Of a stretch of DNA of 64,000 bases, positions 42,444 through 50,705 are shown piece after piece; the stretch's first letter is position 1, and each line of letters starts with the position of its first letter. The position numbers and the translations under genes are program-made. The DNA is from Microbacterium testaceum (GTDB lineage Bacteria > Actinomycetota > Actinomycetes > Actinomycetales > Microbacteriaceae): the NCBI RefSeq assembly GCF_006539145.1, contig NZ_BJML01000007.1, forward strand, positions 62,001 to 126,000, written 5' to 3'. The notes under the pieces are model-generated. The model worked only from the letters and a program-made list of their open reading frames with translations. It searched no databases and had not been told where the DNA came from.

Positions 42444-42523
42444 GTGGGTTCGTGGGTTCGTGGGTTCGTGGGTTCGTGGGTTCGTGGGTTCGTGGGTTCG
42501 TGGGTTCGTGGGTTCGTGGGTTC
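42444..42523. repeat. Ten perfect tandem copies of the octamer GTGGGTTC
   Basis: The array runs without a single change for 80 bp, starts on the base after the hairpin arm, and ends 13 bp before the stop of the minus-strand nuclease gene. Perfect identity suggests recent expansion by slippage. It is not in frame with a plausible protein. Confidence 0.95.
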
Positions 42524-42536
42524 GTCCGGGGGACGC

Positions 42537-43439
42537 TCACCCGACGACGGGGGAGCCCGGCCAGCCGCGTGATTGCAGAGCCTTCCGCGTCGGTTCGACG
42601 ACGCGGCCTCGGGGCTCGCGAAGGTGGTGGTCGAGCACGCGGATGAGCACCCAGCCCTGTCCGGCGATGGCCGGCCACCGGTCGGCATCCCGACGGAACT
42701 GCTCGAGGTCAGCGTGCTGGCGCCCGTCGTACTCCACGGCTACCCGGTAGTCGGGGTAGGCCAGATCGAGGCGGGCGACGAAGCGCCCGGCGGCGTCGCG
42801 GAGTACCCAATTGAGCTCGGGTTCGGGCAGACCTGCGCGCACGAGCACGAGACGGACGGCTGACTCGCGAGGCGACTCGGCTCCCGCCCGCAGGAACGGC
42901 ACCGCCGCCGCGAGCGCTTTCGCGCCGCGACGGCGTGGGCGCTCGGATGCTTCGACGAGGTCTGCGCGATCCGCGAGACCGGCTGTCAGGATCGCATCGC
43001 CCACGGCGACGAGGTCGTCCTCGCCGAGCGTGCTGGCGAGCTGCGCCCACGTCTCCGAGGGACTCGCAACGGGTAGGCCGTGGCGTAGCGTCAGCTGGTC
43101 GGGGGACATCTCGAGTCGGTGCCCGATGACGCCGCGCGTACGCGGCTCACGTCCGGGTGGCATCGCCGAGACGTGAAGGTGCTGCGGTACAGGGCCGGGC
43201 AGCGGCAAGCCCCAGAGAAGCGCCGCCGTCTGATGGCTGAAGAACTGCGCGGCGGTGAGCCTGGGCTCGTAGGCGCGGCATCGATCGGCGGTGGTGTGAA
43301 GGTGGACCGAGGTGCGCGTTCCGTGGAACGGTGAGCGCAGATCCATCGCCGTCAGCCGGTCGCGCGGCACCCCGAGCCGCTTCGCCTCGCGCACAGTGAA
43401 GGACGTCCCGAGTTCTTCGGGGAGTTGTCGGCGTTGCAC
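42537..43439 (-). CDS. DUF559 / Vsr-like endonuclease-fold protein with AbiEi-like N-terminus
   Basis: The 300-residue protein ends with a PD-(D/E)xK-type domain: ESAVRLVLVRAGLPEPELNW (Glu192), LDLAYPDYRVAVEYDGRQH (Asp225, Glu236, Asp238) and WVLIRVLDHHL. The N-terminal half has FTVREAKRLGVPRDRLT, a helix-turn-helix-like start seen in AbiEi-type antitoxin domains. Such proteins are abundant in actinobacteria and their substrate is unknown to me. No toxin gene adjoins it. It is bracketed by two copies of the hairpin element, both about 0.1 kb from its ends. Confidence 0.78.
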   Translation of the reverse strand: MQRRQLPEELGTSFTVREAKRLGVPRDRLTAMDLRSPFHGTRTSVHLHTTADRCRAYEPRLTAAQFFSHQTAALLWGLPLPGPVPQHLHVSAMPPGREPRTRGVIGHRLEMSPDQLTLRHGLPVASPSETWAQLASTLGEDDLVAVGDAILTAGLADRADLVEASERPRRRGAKALAAAVPFLRAGAESPRESAVRLVLVRAGLPEPELNWVLRDAAGRFVARLDLAYPDYRVAVEYDGRQHADLEQFRRDADRWPAIAGQGWVLIRVLDHHLREPRGRVVEPTRKALQSRGWPGSPVVG

Positions 43440-43572
43440 GCACCTACTTCAGCGCGTCGCGATGCGAGCCCGCGCGCGTCGTGACGCCCGTTGTGGAGAG
43501 GCGCGGAAGCGTGAACACGGGGGAGGAGCCGCCTCGCGAACTGCTCGCGCGGCATCTGGGCCCGCGCGCACC

Positions 43573-43631
43573 TTGAGTGTCCAAAACACCCGGACGATTT
43601 TCGAATCCGTTCGGGTGTCTTGGACACTCAA
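43573..43631. repeat. Hairpin element, copy 2 (24-bp arms)
   Basis: Arms 43573-43596 and 43608-43631 pair with two mismatched positions, one of them a G-T wobble. The loop is ATTTTCGAATC, one base different from copy 1. The core is otherwise the same as the element at 42383-42443. It is followed after 4 bp by a heptamer array. Confidence 0.85.
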
Positions 43632-43635
43632 CGGG

Positions 43636-43677
43636 GCGGACCGCGGGGCGCGGACCGCGGACCGCGGACCGCGGGGC
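43636..43677. repeat. Six heptamer units (GCGGACC / GCGGGGC)
   Basis: Units start at 43636, 43643, 43650, 43657, 43664 and 43671; four are GCGGACC and two GCGGGGC. Degenerate continuation follows to about 43740. Its position after the hairpin mirrors the octamer array behind copy 1. Confidence 0.85.
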
Positions 43678-43747
43678 GCCGGACGGCGCGGGGCGCGGGG
43701 CGCGGGACGCGGGGCACGCGAGACGCGGGGCGCGAGCGCGCCGCCGG

Positions 43748-45799
43748 CTACCCCGCGGTGGCGACGGCGCTCGCGGCCCGCGTCGACACCGTACGGCGAC
43801 GCACGACGACCAGCGTCGTGACCACCAGCGCCAGCACGGCCCAGACGACCAGTCCCGCGGCTCCCGCTCCCACGCCGCCGACGGACGAGAGTGCGCCGAG
43901 CATCGCGTTGTATGCGGGGGCCGTCGGCAGCAGCGAGGCGAAGGCCGCCAAGACGGGCGGCACCGTCGAGACGATGCTCGTCGCGAGGGCGAGCGCGCCG
44001 ACGATCGCGGCGATCCAACGGCCCGCACCGCCGAAGAGCGCGACGAGCGCCTGGTTCACGGCCGCGAAGGCCACGCCCGCGACCACGCAGATCATGGCGA
44101 ACAACGCCCAGTCGCCCCAGTCGTAGTCGGATGCCACCTGCACGACGCCCGCGACCAGCATTCCCTGCACGGCTCCGACCACCGCCGCGGGAGCGAAGCC
44201 GCGCAGCGCGACGAGACCCGATGAACGCCGGCTGGTGAGAGCGCGGGCCGAGACCGCCTGGAACACCACGAACGATGCGAGAGCTCCGAACCACAGCACG
44301 GCCATCGCCAGCAGCGGTACCGCCGCGATGCCGAAGAGCGAGTCGCTGCTGCCCGACGCCGAGACGGGGTCGGCGACGACATCGGCGAGGTTCGTGGCCT
44401 GCGCGTCGGTGTAGGTGGGCAGTTTCGCGACGGCGGTGTCGAGGCCGTCCGCGAGGGATGCCGTTCCGGTCGCGACCTGGGTGATGCCGTCTGCGAGCTG
44501 GCCTGCTCCGGTCTCGGCGCCGGAGGCTCCGGATGCCACTTGACCGGCGCCCGAGGCCAGAGCCGAGGCTCCCGTGCCGAACTGGCGGGCGCCGTCAGCG
44601 AGCGTGGTGGCTCCGCCCGCGATGCCGTCCATGCCGCTCGCGATCGCGCCGATGCCCTTCGCGGCGTCGTAGCCGCCGTCGGCGAGCTTCTGGTTCGCCT
44701 GGGCGAGGGCGCTGAACCCGGCGGGGAGCTTCGACGCCTCCGCCGTCAGACCGCCGATCTGCGCGACGGTCGCCTTCGCTTTCGGCAGGGCCGCGTTGGC
44801 GTTGTCGGAGGCGGTGCGCAGTGCTGCGCACTGCTCGGGGGTTCCGGTGCACGTGTCCGCGGCTGTCTGCAGAGCGGCGGCGGCATCGGTGAGAGCGGTG
44901 TTGATCTGCGGCGCGGCGGCCGACAGCTGCTGTGCGTCCTCGGCGAATCCGGGCGGGATCTGGGCGGCGAGGGCCGTGATCTGTCTGGCCAGTTCCGCGT
45001 TGCCGTCGGCCAGCTGAGTGACTCCCGCCGCCGCGGAGCGCGTCCCGTTCGCCAGTGCCCCCGCTCCCGTCGAGAGCTGTGTCGCCCCGTCGGTCAGAGG
45101 CCCGGCTCCCGCGGCGAGCTTCGAGGCGCCGTCGGCGAGGCCGGTGGCACCGCTCGAGAGCTGGCCGAGGCCGTCGCGGAGTCCTTCGGCTCCGTGGGAC
45201 GCCTGCGAGGCGCCGTCGGCGAGCTGGTGTGCCCCGCTCGCGGCCGTACCGAGTTGGTCGCTGAGGGTCGTGAAGCCGAGGAAGACGTTCTTCAGGTATT
45301 GCGACGACAGCGTGCTGCCGTAGACGTTGGAGGCGGTGGATGCCAGGGCCCCGGTGATCGCGCCGTCGACGACGCGGGCGTTCGGCGCCGTCTGCACGCC
45401 GATCGTGGCCTTCTCGGGTGTCTCGCCCGGTCGGGTCGAGAGGGAGGCGGCCGTGAAGTTCTCGGGAATCGTCACGACGGCCGTGTAGGTGCCGTTTTTG
45501 AGCCCCGCCGCGGCGTCCTCGTCGTTGGAGATGACCCAGTCGATGTTGCTCGGCTGGTCGTCGGCGCCCTTGACGAGACCGCCGGTGAGCTGTCTCCCGA
45601 GGGGGACGAGCTGCCCGTCGAGCTCCACGGCCTTGTCGTCGTTGACGATCGCGGCCGTGATGTTCTCGAGGCGGTCGGTGGGCTTGTAGAGCGCTCCGAC
45701 GAGGATGCCGCCGATCACGGCGGGCAGCAGCAGCACGCCGATGAGCGTGAGCCAGGTGACGGGGCGGCGCGAACGGGAGCGCTCGACGGGGAGAGTCAT
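43748..45799 (-). CDS. YhgE/Pip-domain membrane protein
   Basis: The 683-residue protein has one N-terminal helix (about 14-36), a long extracellular region rich in repeated GA-x-QLADGA heptads and helical segments, and about five C-terminal helices with an ABC-2-like pattern. This is the YhgE/Pip plan known from phage infection proteins and ESX-like secretion loci; two cysteines (CTGTPEQC) sit in the ectodomain. The ATG overlaps the MMPL stop by 4 nt, so both products are made together. A role in export of a lipid or polymer is possible but not shown. Confidence 0.88.
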   Translation of the reverse strand: MTLPVERSRSRRPVTWLTLIGVLLLPAVIGGILVGALYKPTDRLENITAAIVNDDKAVELDGQLVPLGRQLTGGLVKGADDQPSNIDWVISNDEDAAAGLKNGTYTAVVTIPENFTAASLSTRPGETPEKATIGVQTAPNARVVDGAITGALASTASNVYGSTLSSQYLKNVFLGFTTLSDQLGTAASGAHQLADGASQASHGAEGLRDGLGQLSSGATGLADGASKLAAGAGPLTDGATQLSTGAGALANGTRSAAAGVTQLADGNAELARQITALAAQIPPGFAEDAQQLSAAAPQINTALTDAAAALQTAADTCTGTPEQCAALRTASDNANAALPKAKATVAQIGGLTAEASKLPAGFSALAQANQKLADGGYDAAKGIGAIASGMDGIAGGATTLADGARQFGTGASALASGAGQVASGASGAETGAGQLADGITQVATGTASLADGLDTAVAKLPTYTDAQATNLADVVADPVSASGSSDSLFGIAAVPLLAMAVLWFGALASFVVFQAVSARALTSRRSSGLVALRGFAPAAVVGAVQGMLVAGVVQVASDYDWGDWALFAMICVVAGVAFAAVNQALVALFGGAGRWIAAIVGALALATSIVSTVPPVLAAFASLLPTAPAYNAMLGALSSVGGVGAGAAGLVVWAVLALVVTTLVVVRRRTVSTRAASAVATAG

Positions 45800-48696
45800 G
45801 CGAACACCTCGGAGAGATCGGCGAAGGTTTCGGGTTCGGTGCGGTGACGACGAGGGGTCGGCAGGTGCAGGGAGGCGATGTGCGGTCGCTGCGCTTCGGC
45901 CAGGAGGGCCAGGGCGCGGCGTTCGTCGCGCGCCGAGACGACGAGGGTGAACGCCGACGCATCGTTTTCGCTGCGCTCCCGCGCCTCGGTCGCGGCGCGA
46001 CGGAGCACCTCGGCGACGTCGTCGCGGGCATCGTCGTCGAGACGGTCGATGTCGGAAACGAGCAGCACACGCGTACCGCGCGCGGCGGCCTGCGCCACGT
46101 CAGCCGCGGCCGCGGCGGGGTCGTCGAGGAGAGCGACTCCGACGCGGGCGCGGACGGCTCCGGCGCGCTCGGGGACGAGGAGGCCGTCGACACGCAGTCG
46201 TCCGTCGATCTGCGACAGTCGCCCCGACAGGGCGAGCAGCAGCGTCCGCGTCGTGCGGGTCTCGCCCGTGACCAGCAGGGTGCCGCCGTAGGCGAGGCGC
46301 AGCGACACGTCCGAGAACACCGGTTCCTCGGCATCCGTCGGTCCGATCGCGCGCAGATCGTCGGCGGCGATCGCCATTGCGGGCTCGCTCGGCCAATCGG
46401 CCAGGCGCACCTCGCGCTCGACGGCCTCGCCCTCGACGTCGAGCTTCGGCAGGAGCCGGTCGAGCCAGCGCGGCATCCACCAGGCTTTCGCGCCCAGCAA
46501 CGCGAGGATCGCCGGAACGAGGGTCATGCGGACGAGGAACGCGTCGACCGCGACGCCCACGGCGAGGCCCAGTGCGATGGGCTTGAGGCTCGAGTCGCCC
46601 TCGGGGACGAAGGCGACGAAGACGGCGAACATGATCACGGCGGCGGCGACCACCACACGGGCCGAGGCCGAGAAGCCGCTGCGGACCGCACCGAGCGCGA
46701 CCTCGCGAGGCGTACGGCCCTCGCGGTTCGCGTGCACGTAGTCCTCGCGCATACGCGAGACGAGGAACACCTGGTAGTCCATCGCCAGGCCGAACAGCAC
46801 GCCCATCACGACGATCGGCATGAAGCTGATGATGGGGCCGACCTTCGCCACGTGCAGGGCATCGGCGAACCACCCCCACTCGAACACGGCGGCCACGACG
46901 CCGAACGACGCGGCGACGGAGAGCAGGTACCCGCCGGCAGCGGTCAGCGGCACCCAGATGGAGCGGAACACGATCATCAGCAGGACGAGCGAGAGGCCCA
47001 CCACGAAGAGACCGAAGGGCAGGAGTGCGGCACCCAGCTGGTCGGAGATGTCGATCGTCACGGCGGTGTAGCCGGTGACGAGCAGGTGCACGCCGAACTG
47101 GTCGTACAGGCGGGGCTCGGCGGCGCGGAGAGCACGCACGAGGTCGGCGGTGCGCGGGTCGTCGGGCGCGGTCTCGGGCACGATCTGAACGATGCCGGTG
47201 TCGGCGGTGGCGTTCGGCGTCGCCAGGGCCACCTTCGCGACCCCCGGGATCTTCGCGATCTCGTCGCCGATGCTCGTCATGAGGTTCAGCGGGTCGTTCG
47301 AGGTGACGATCGTGCCCGTCATGATGAGGGGACCGTTGGCGCCGGGCCCGAAGTACTCGTCGGTCAGCTCGTAGGCGACGCGCGCCTCGTCGCCCTTCGG
47401 CAATTGGCCGGCGTTCGGGAGCGTGAGAGCGAGCGACGCGGCCGGGATCGCCGTGACGCCGAGCAGGCCGATGACGGCGACGGTCGTGACCACGGGATGC
47501 CGAGTCACCAGGCCCACCCAACGCGTGGCCGGTCCGTTGCGTTCGGCGCGCGCCTTGGCGGCTTTCGCCTTCTCTGCGCGCTCGGCGGCGTCCGCTTCGC
47601 GCGCTTCGTCGTCGTCGTTCGCGGGGGCGCCGTGAGCGCCCTTCTTCGGTCGCTTGTATCCCCACCCCACGACGCGGTGGCCCGCGAACCCGAGGAAGGC
47701 GGGCGTGAGAGTGAGTCCCACGCAGACCGCGATCGCCACGGCGACGGAGGCGGCGATGCCCATGGTCGTCAGGAACGGGATGCCGGCGAAGCTCAGGCCG
47801 ATGAGCGCGATGAGCACCGTGATTCCGGCGAAGACGACCGCGGATCCGGCGGTGCCGACGGCGCGGGCGGTCGATTCCTCGGGGTCCATTCCGGCGCGCG
47901 TCTGGTCTTGATGTCGCGACACGATGAAGAGGGCGTAGTCGATACCGACCGCCAGGCCCAGCATCACCGCCAGCAGGGGAGTGGTCGACGACACGGTGGC
48001 GAAGCCGGTCGCGATGAAGATGAGCCCGATCGAGAGGGCGACGCCGAGGATGGCGGTGGCCAGCGGCATCCCGGCCACGAGGAACGAGCGGAACGTCATC
48101 ATGAGCACGAGCGCGGCGATGAGGACGCCGACGGCTTCGGTGAGCGAGGCGCCGGGGATCTCGGTGGCGAACAACTGGCCGCCGAGGATCGCCTGCGATC
48201 CGGAGGGGAGGTCGGTGCTGAGGGCCGTCGTGGCGGCTCGGAGCCCGTCCTTCGTGTCGGCGGGCACGGCGGTCGATTCGCCGGCGAACTGGATGCGCAC
48301 GATCGCCGCCCGTCCGTCGTCGGAGATCCCGCCCGAGATCCGTGCGTCGTAGGGGTCGGTGACGGCCTCGACGAAGTCGAGCGTGCCGATCTCACCCTCT
48401 GCCTTCTCGATCGTGTCTTGGTAGGCCTGATCGCGCACGCTCGAGCCCTCGGCCGAGACGACGATGATCTCGGCGCTCGCGCCGCTCACCTGGGGGAAGG
48501 TGCGATCGAGCATTTCGAGACCGGCCTGCGATTCGGTGCCCGGGATCGCGAAGGTGTTGTCGGTGCCCTTCGCGAACACGGCGACGCCGCCGCCCGCGAT
48601 CGCGAGGATCAGCAGCCAACCGGTCAGCACGCGCCAGGGGTGGCGGAACGACCAGCGGCCCAGGGTGTAGAGGAATGTCGACACGGCGGCTCCCAC
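45796..48696 (-). CDS. MMPL/RND-type transporter with C-terminal ABC-like pseudo-domain
   Basis: The 966-residue protein has two MMPL halves (about 1-345 and 395-740), each with one N-terminal helix, an extracellular domain and a five-helix bundle; GIDYALFIVSR and AMDYQVFLVSR are the conserved proton-relay motifs. Residues 773-938 then resemble an ABC ATPase: FSDVSLRLAYGG, a broken Walker A GETRTTRT (811-818), RVDGLLVP, and LLVSDIDRLDD at the Walker B site, with Ile883 in place of the catalytic Glu. The signature helix is missing. It likely exports lipids or drugs by proton-motive force. GTG start; tandem operators lie just upstream. Confidence 0.88.
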   Translation of the reverse strand: MGAAVSTFLYTLGRWSFRHPWRVLTGWLLILAIAGGGVAVFAKGTDNTFAIPGTESQAGLEMLDRTFPQVSGASAEIIVVSAEGSSVRDQAYQDTIEKAEGEIGTLDFVEAVTDPYDARISGGISDDGRAAIVRIQFAGESTAVPADTKDGLRAATTALSTDLPSGSQAILGGQLFATEIPGASLTEAVGVLIAALVLMMTFRSFLVAGMPLATAILGVALSIGLIFIATGFATVSSTTPLLAVMLGLAVGIDYALFIVSRHQDQTRAGMDPEESTARAVGTAGSAVVFAGITVLIALIGLSFAGIPFLTTMGIAASVAVAIAVCVGLTLTPAFLGFAGHRVVGWGYKRPKKGAHGAPANDDDEAREADAAERAEKAKAAKARAERNGPATRWVGLVTRHPVVTTVAVIGLLGVTAIPAASLALTLPNAGQLPKGDEARVAYELTDEYFGPGANGPLIMTGTIVTSNDPLNLMTSIGDEIAKIPGVAKVALATPNATADTGIVQIVPETAPDDPRTADLVRALRAAEPRLYDQFGVHLLVTGYTAVTIDISDQLGAALLPFGLFVVGLSLVLLMIVFRSIWVPLTAAGGYLLSVAASFGVVAAVFEWGWFADALHVAKVGPIISFMPIVVMGVLFGLAMDYQVFLVSRMREDYVHANREGRTPREVALGAVRSGFSASARVVVAAAVIMFAVFVAFVPEGDSSLKPIALGLAVGVAVDAFLVRMTLVPAILALLGAKAWWMPRWLDRLLPKLDVEGEAVEREVRLADWPSEPAMAIAADDLRAIGPTDAEEPVFSDVSLRLAYGGTLLVTGETRTTRTLLLALSGRLSQIDGRLRVDGLLVPERAGAVRARVGVALLDDPAAAAADVAQAAARGTRVLLVSDIDRLDDDARDDVAEVLRRAATEARERSENDASAFTLVVSARDERRALALLAEAQRPHIASLHLPTPRRHRTEPETFADLSEVFA

Positions 48697-48712
48697 GATC
48701 GGTGAACGAGTC

Positions 48713-48728
48713 GATACATCACCGTATC
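48713..48728. promoter_or_regulatory. TetR operator candidate 1
   Basis: GATACATCACCGTATC has 5-bp palindromic ends (GATAC / GTATC) and shares 13 of 16 bases with operator candidate 2. It lies 17 bp upstream of the MMPL start. Confidence 0.6.
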
Positions 48729-48729
48729 G

Positions 48730-48745
48730 GATACATCAATGTATC
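48730..48745. promoter_or_regulatory. TetR operator candidate 2
   Basis: GATACATCAATGTATC is a perfect palindrome (7-bp arms, CA centre), one base after candidate 1. It sits between the divergent MMPL and TetR genes, the expected place for the regulator to control both. Confidence 0.7.
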
Positions 48746-48800
48746 GTAGACCTGAAGGGTGCGATCCTAGCTGGACGTCCACCCAGAACAGGAGACGCGG

Positions 48801-49427
48801 ATGACCGACACCGCACCCGCCCCCTCGCGTCGGCGCGAGAACACCCGGACGCGTCTCATGGACGCCGCCGCGGAGATGTTCGCCGAGGTCGGCATCGACG
48901 CTGCCTCCGTCGAAGCGATCTGCGACCGCGCGGGCTTCACGCGCGGTGCCTTCTACTCGAACTTCGCCTCGAAGGAGGAGCTCTTCCTCGCCCTCTGCGG
49001 CCGCTCCGCCGAGACCACGATCGCCGCTGTCCGCGACCGGGTCACCTCGATCGAGGACCGCGGACTGGATGCCACGGGCGAAGTCCTCCATCTCGTCCAA
49101 GAAGTACTCGAGGTCGCGGGCGAGGACCGCCTCGACGTCCTCCTCGGCGCCGAGACGCGCGTGCAGGCCCTGCGCAACCCCGAGTTCGCGGCGGCCTACC
49201 TCTCATCGAACGGCGCCCTGTGCGACAGTGTCACGCAGTTCGTGCGCGACATCGCCGACGCGCGGGGGCTGACTCTGCGCCTGCCCGCGGACGCCGCGAC
49301 GGAGCTTCTGCTGTCGGCCTGGATCTCGGCATCCGAGACCGCCGTCATGACGGGAACGTCACCCTCCGACGCGCGCGGTCAGCTGGGCGAGCGGCTCGCT
49401 CAGATCGTGCGACTCATCCTCGAGTGA
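48801..49427 (+). CDS. TetR/AcrR-family transcriptional regulator
   Basis: The 208-residue protein has a TetR HTH at about 15-60: TRLMDAAAEMFAEVGIDAAS, VEAICDRAGFTRGAFYSNFA and SKEELFLAL. The C-terminal ligand domain matches no family I recognise. It is divergent from the MMPL/Pip operon, with two 16-bp palindromes between them, so it very likely represses that operon and itself. CAGGAG precedes ATG 48801. Its end overlaps menC by 14 nt in convergent orientation. Confidence 0.9.
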   Translation: MTDTAPAPSRRRENTRTRLMDAAAEMFAEVGIDAASVEAICDRAGFTRGAFYSNFASKEELFLALCGRSAETTIAAVRDRVTSIEDRGLDATGEVLHLVQEVLEVAGEDRLDVLLGAETRVQALRNPEFAAAYLSSNGALCDSVTQFVRDIADARGLTLRLPADAATELLLSAWISASETAVMTGTSPSDARGQLGERLAQIVRLILE

Positions 49428-50415
49428 TCTCGAGAGCGGCGTAGCACCGCCGCAGCCGGTCCAGCCACCACTCCCGTCGATCGTCCGTCGCGGCCACCCG
49501 ATCGAAATCGGACGACGAGGGGCGGGGGCGCTCGAGCGGCAGCATTCCGCCGCGGGCCACGAGGGGGGATCCCACGACATCGACCGTGAACAGCGAGGCG
49601 GTGCCGAGTCCGCAGTCGTAGTCGAGGTCGGGCAGCGCCGCCGCCAGCGCCACCCCCATCGACAGGCCGATGGAGGTGTCGAGGGCGCTGGACACCACGG
49701 CGGGCAGTCCCGCCTGCGCGACGATCTCTCGCGCCGCATGGACGCCGCCGAGGGGCTGAGCTTTGATGACGAGCAGATCGGCGGCACCCGCACGCGCCAC
49801 ACGCAGGGGGTCGGCGGCCTTGCGGACGCTCTCGTCGGCCGCGATCGGAATGTCGAGATAGTCGATCCGCTCGCGCAGCTCGGCGAGCTCGTCGATCTCG
49901 GCGCAGGGCTGCTCGACGTACTCGAGGTCGAACTCGGCGAGGGCGTGGACCGCTCGCTCGGCCTCGTCGACGTTCCACGCACCGTTCGCGTCGACGCGCA
50001 CCCGTCCCTCGGGCCCCATCGCCTCGCGGACCGCTCGGACGCGTGCGACGTCATCGGCGAGCGTCTGGCCCGCCTCGGCGACCTTGACCTTGACCGTGCG
50101 GCATCCGTCATACCGGGCGAGGATCCTCGGCACTTCGGATGCCGCGACCGCGGGCATCGTGGCATTGACGGCGACGCGGTCGCGCACGGCCGGCGGTGAC
50201 GGACGCCACCCGAAGTCGATGGCCCCGGCGAGCCAGGTCGCGGCTTCCGCATCGGCGTACTCGACGAACGGCGAGAACTCCGTCCACCCCTCGGGGCCCT
50301 CGAACACGAGCGCCTCTCGTGTCTCGATCCCCCGGAAGCGGGCGGCGAGCGGGAGGGAGACGACGCGCGCCGAGTCGAGGATCTCGGCGAGCGAGGGGAG
50401 GGCGACGGTGCTCAT
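49414..50415 (-). CDS. menC: o-succinylbenzoate synthase
   Basis: The 333-residue protein is an enolase-superfamily OSB synthase. RTVKVKVAEAG has the K-x-K pair (Lys109, Lys111) and RVDANGAW, YVEQPCAEIDE and PIAADESVR supply the three metal-ligand regions, with VIKAQPLGG carrying the opposing Lys. It dehydrates SHCHC to o-succinylbenzoate in menaquinone synthesis. It is the only men gene besides menF on the minus strand. A 59-codon microprotein gene ends 16 nt upstream on the same strand. CAGGAT lies 6 nt before the ATG. Confidence 0.9.
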   Translation of the reverse strand: MSTVALPSLAEILDSARVVSLPLAARFRGIETREALVFEGPEGWTEFSPFVEYADAEAATWLAGAIDFGWRPSPPAVRDRVAVNATMPAVAASEVPRILARYDGCRTVKVKVAEAGQTLADDVARVRAVREAMGPEGRVRVDANGAWNVDEAERAVHALAEFDLEYVEQPCAEIDELAELRERIDYLDIPIAADESVRKAADPLRVARAGAADLLVIKAQPLGGVHAAREIVAQAGLPAVVSSALDTSIGLSMGVALAAALPDLDYDCGLGTASLFTVDVVGSPLVARGGMLPLERPRPSSSDFDRVAATDDRREWWLDRLRRCYAALEITRG

Positions 50416-50431
50416 GCCCTCATCCTGCCGC

Positions 50432-50611
50432 TCAGCGCGGCCCGCCGCCGCCGAACCCGCCGAGCCAGAACGTCTGACGTTCGACGGTGTAGGAGGAGAG
50501 GTCGGGGGTGGACTCGAGCGACTCCTTCGCCGCCTCGGACTGCTCGTGGGTGCGTCGCGGGCCGAACAGGTAATCGCGCAGTCGCGCGAGCTTCGACATC
50601 TTCTTCGTCAT
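50432..50611 (-). CDS. 59-residue microprotein A (paralogue of the one at 51543-51722)
   Basis: The product begins MTKKMSKLARLRDYLFGP and contains HEQSEAAKESLE and a glycine-rich end (GGFGGGGPR). A paralogue of the same length lies 1.1 kb away with MTKK-S-L-R-R-Y-G, then QSE-A--S, tyrosine, W-G-GG at the same positions. The upstream 20 nt and first 11 coding nt are identical in both, including the ribosome-binding site GGAG. The conservation at DNA and protein level supports a real gene. It ends 16 nt before menC. No family recognised. Confidence 0.72.
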   Translation of the reverse strand: MTKKMSKLARLRDYLFGPRRTHEQSEAAKESLESTPDLSSYTVERQTFWLGGFGGGGPR

Positions 50612-50705
50612 GCTGACTCCGATCGTCGGGGCCTTCCCACGCTACGCGGCACCGAGCGGAGAATCCACCCGCCCGGGTGTCGGAGGGCGGGCATAGGCTG
50701 ACGCC

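Larger units (their letters stand above)
42183..42536. other. Repeat-rich intergenic region between convergent ccsB and nuclease gene
   Basis: This 354-bp stretch has no credible gene. It contains three related 24-bp units (42241-42264, 42271-42294, 42317-42340), a 25-bp-arm hairpin (42383-42443) and a 10-copy octamer array (42444-42523). The open frames through it on both strands encode only repeat-derived peptides. Confidence 0.75.
43440..43747. other. GC-rich repeat-bearing intergenic region
   Basis: This 308-bp stretch between the nuclease gene start and the Pip/YhgE gene stop has no convincing gene. It contains hairpin copy 2 (43573-43631), a heptamer array (43636-43677) and a further low-complexity run of GCGGGGC-like words to about 43740. 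Confidence 0.7.

Noticed and set aside
42444..42523. CRISPR array
   Set aside because: The repeat unit is 8 bp with no spacers, and there are no cas genes.
42161..42688. Minus-strand open frame running through the octamer array, encoding repeats of the type NPRTHEPT
   Set aside because: The peptide repeats come only from the 8-bp array, there is no plausible start signal, and it overlaps the nuclease gene in another frame.
42537..43439. Type IV toxin-antitoxin system (AbiEi/AbiEii)
   Set aside because: Only an AbiEi-like N-terminal segment is suggested; no AbiEii nucleotidyltransferase-like toxin lies next to it, and the C-terminus is a nuclease-type domain.
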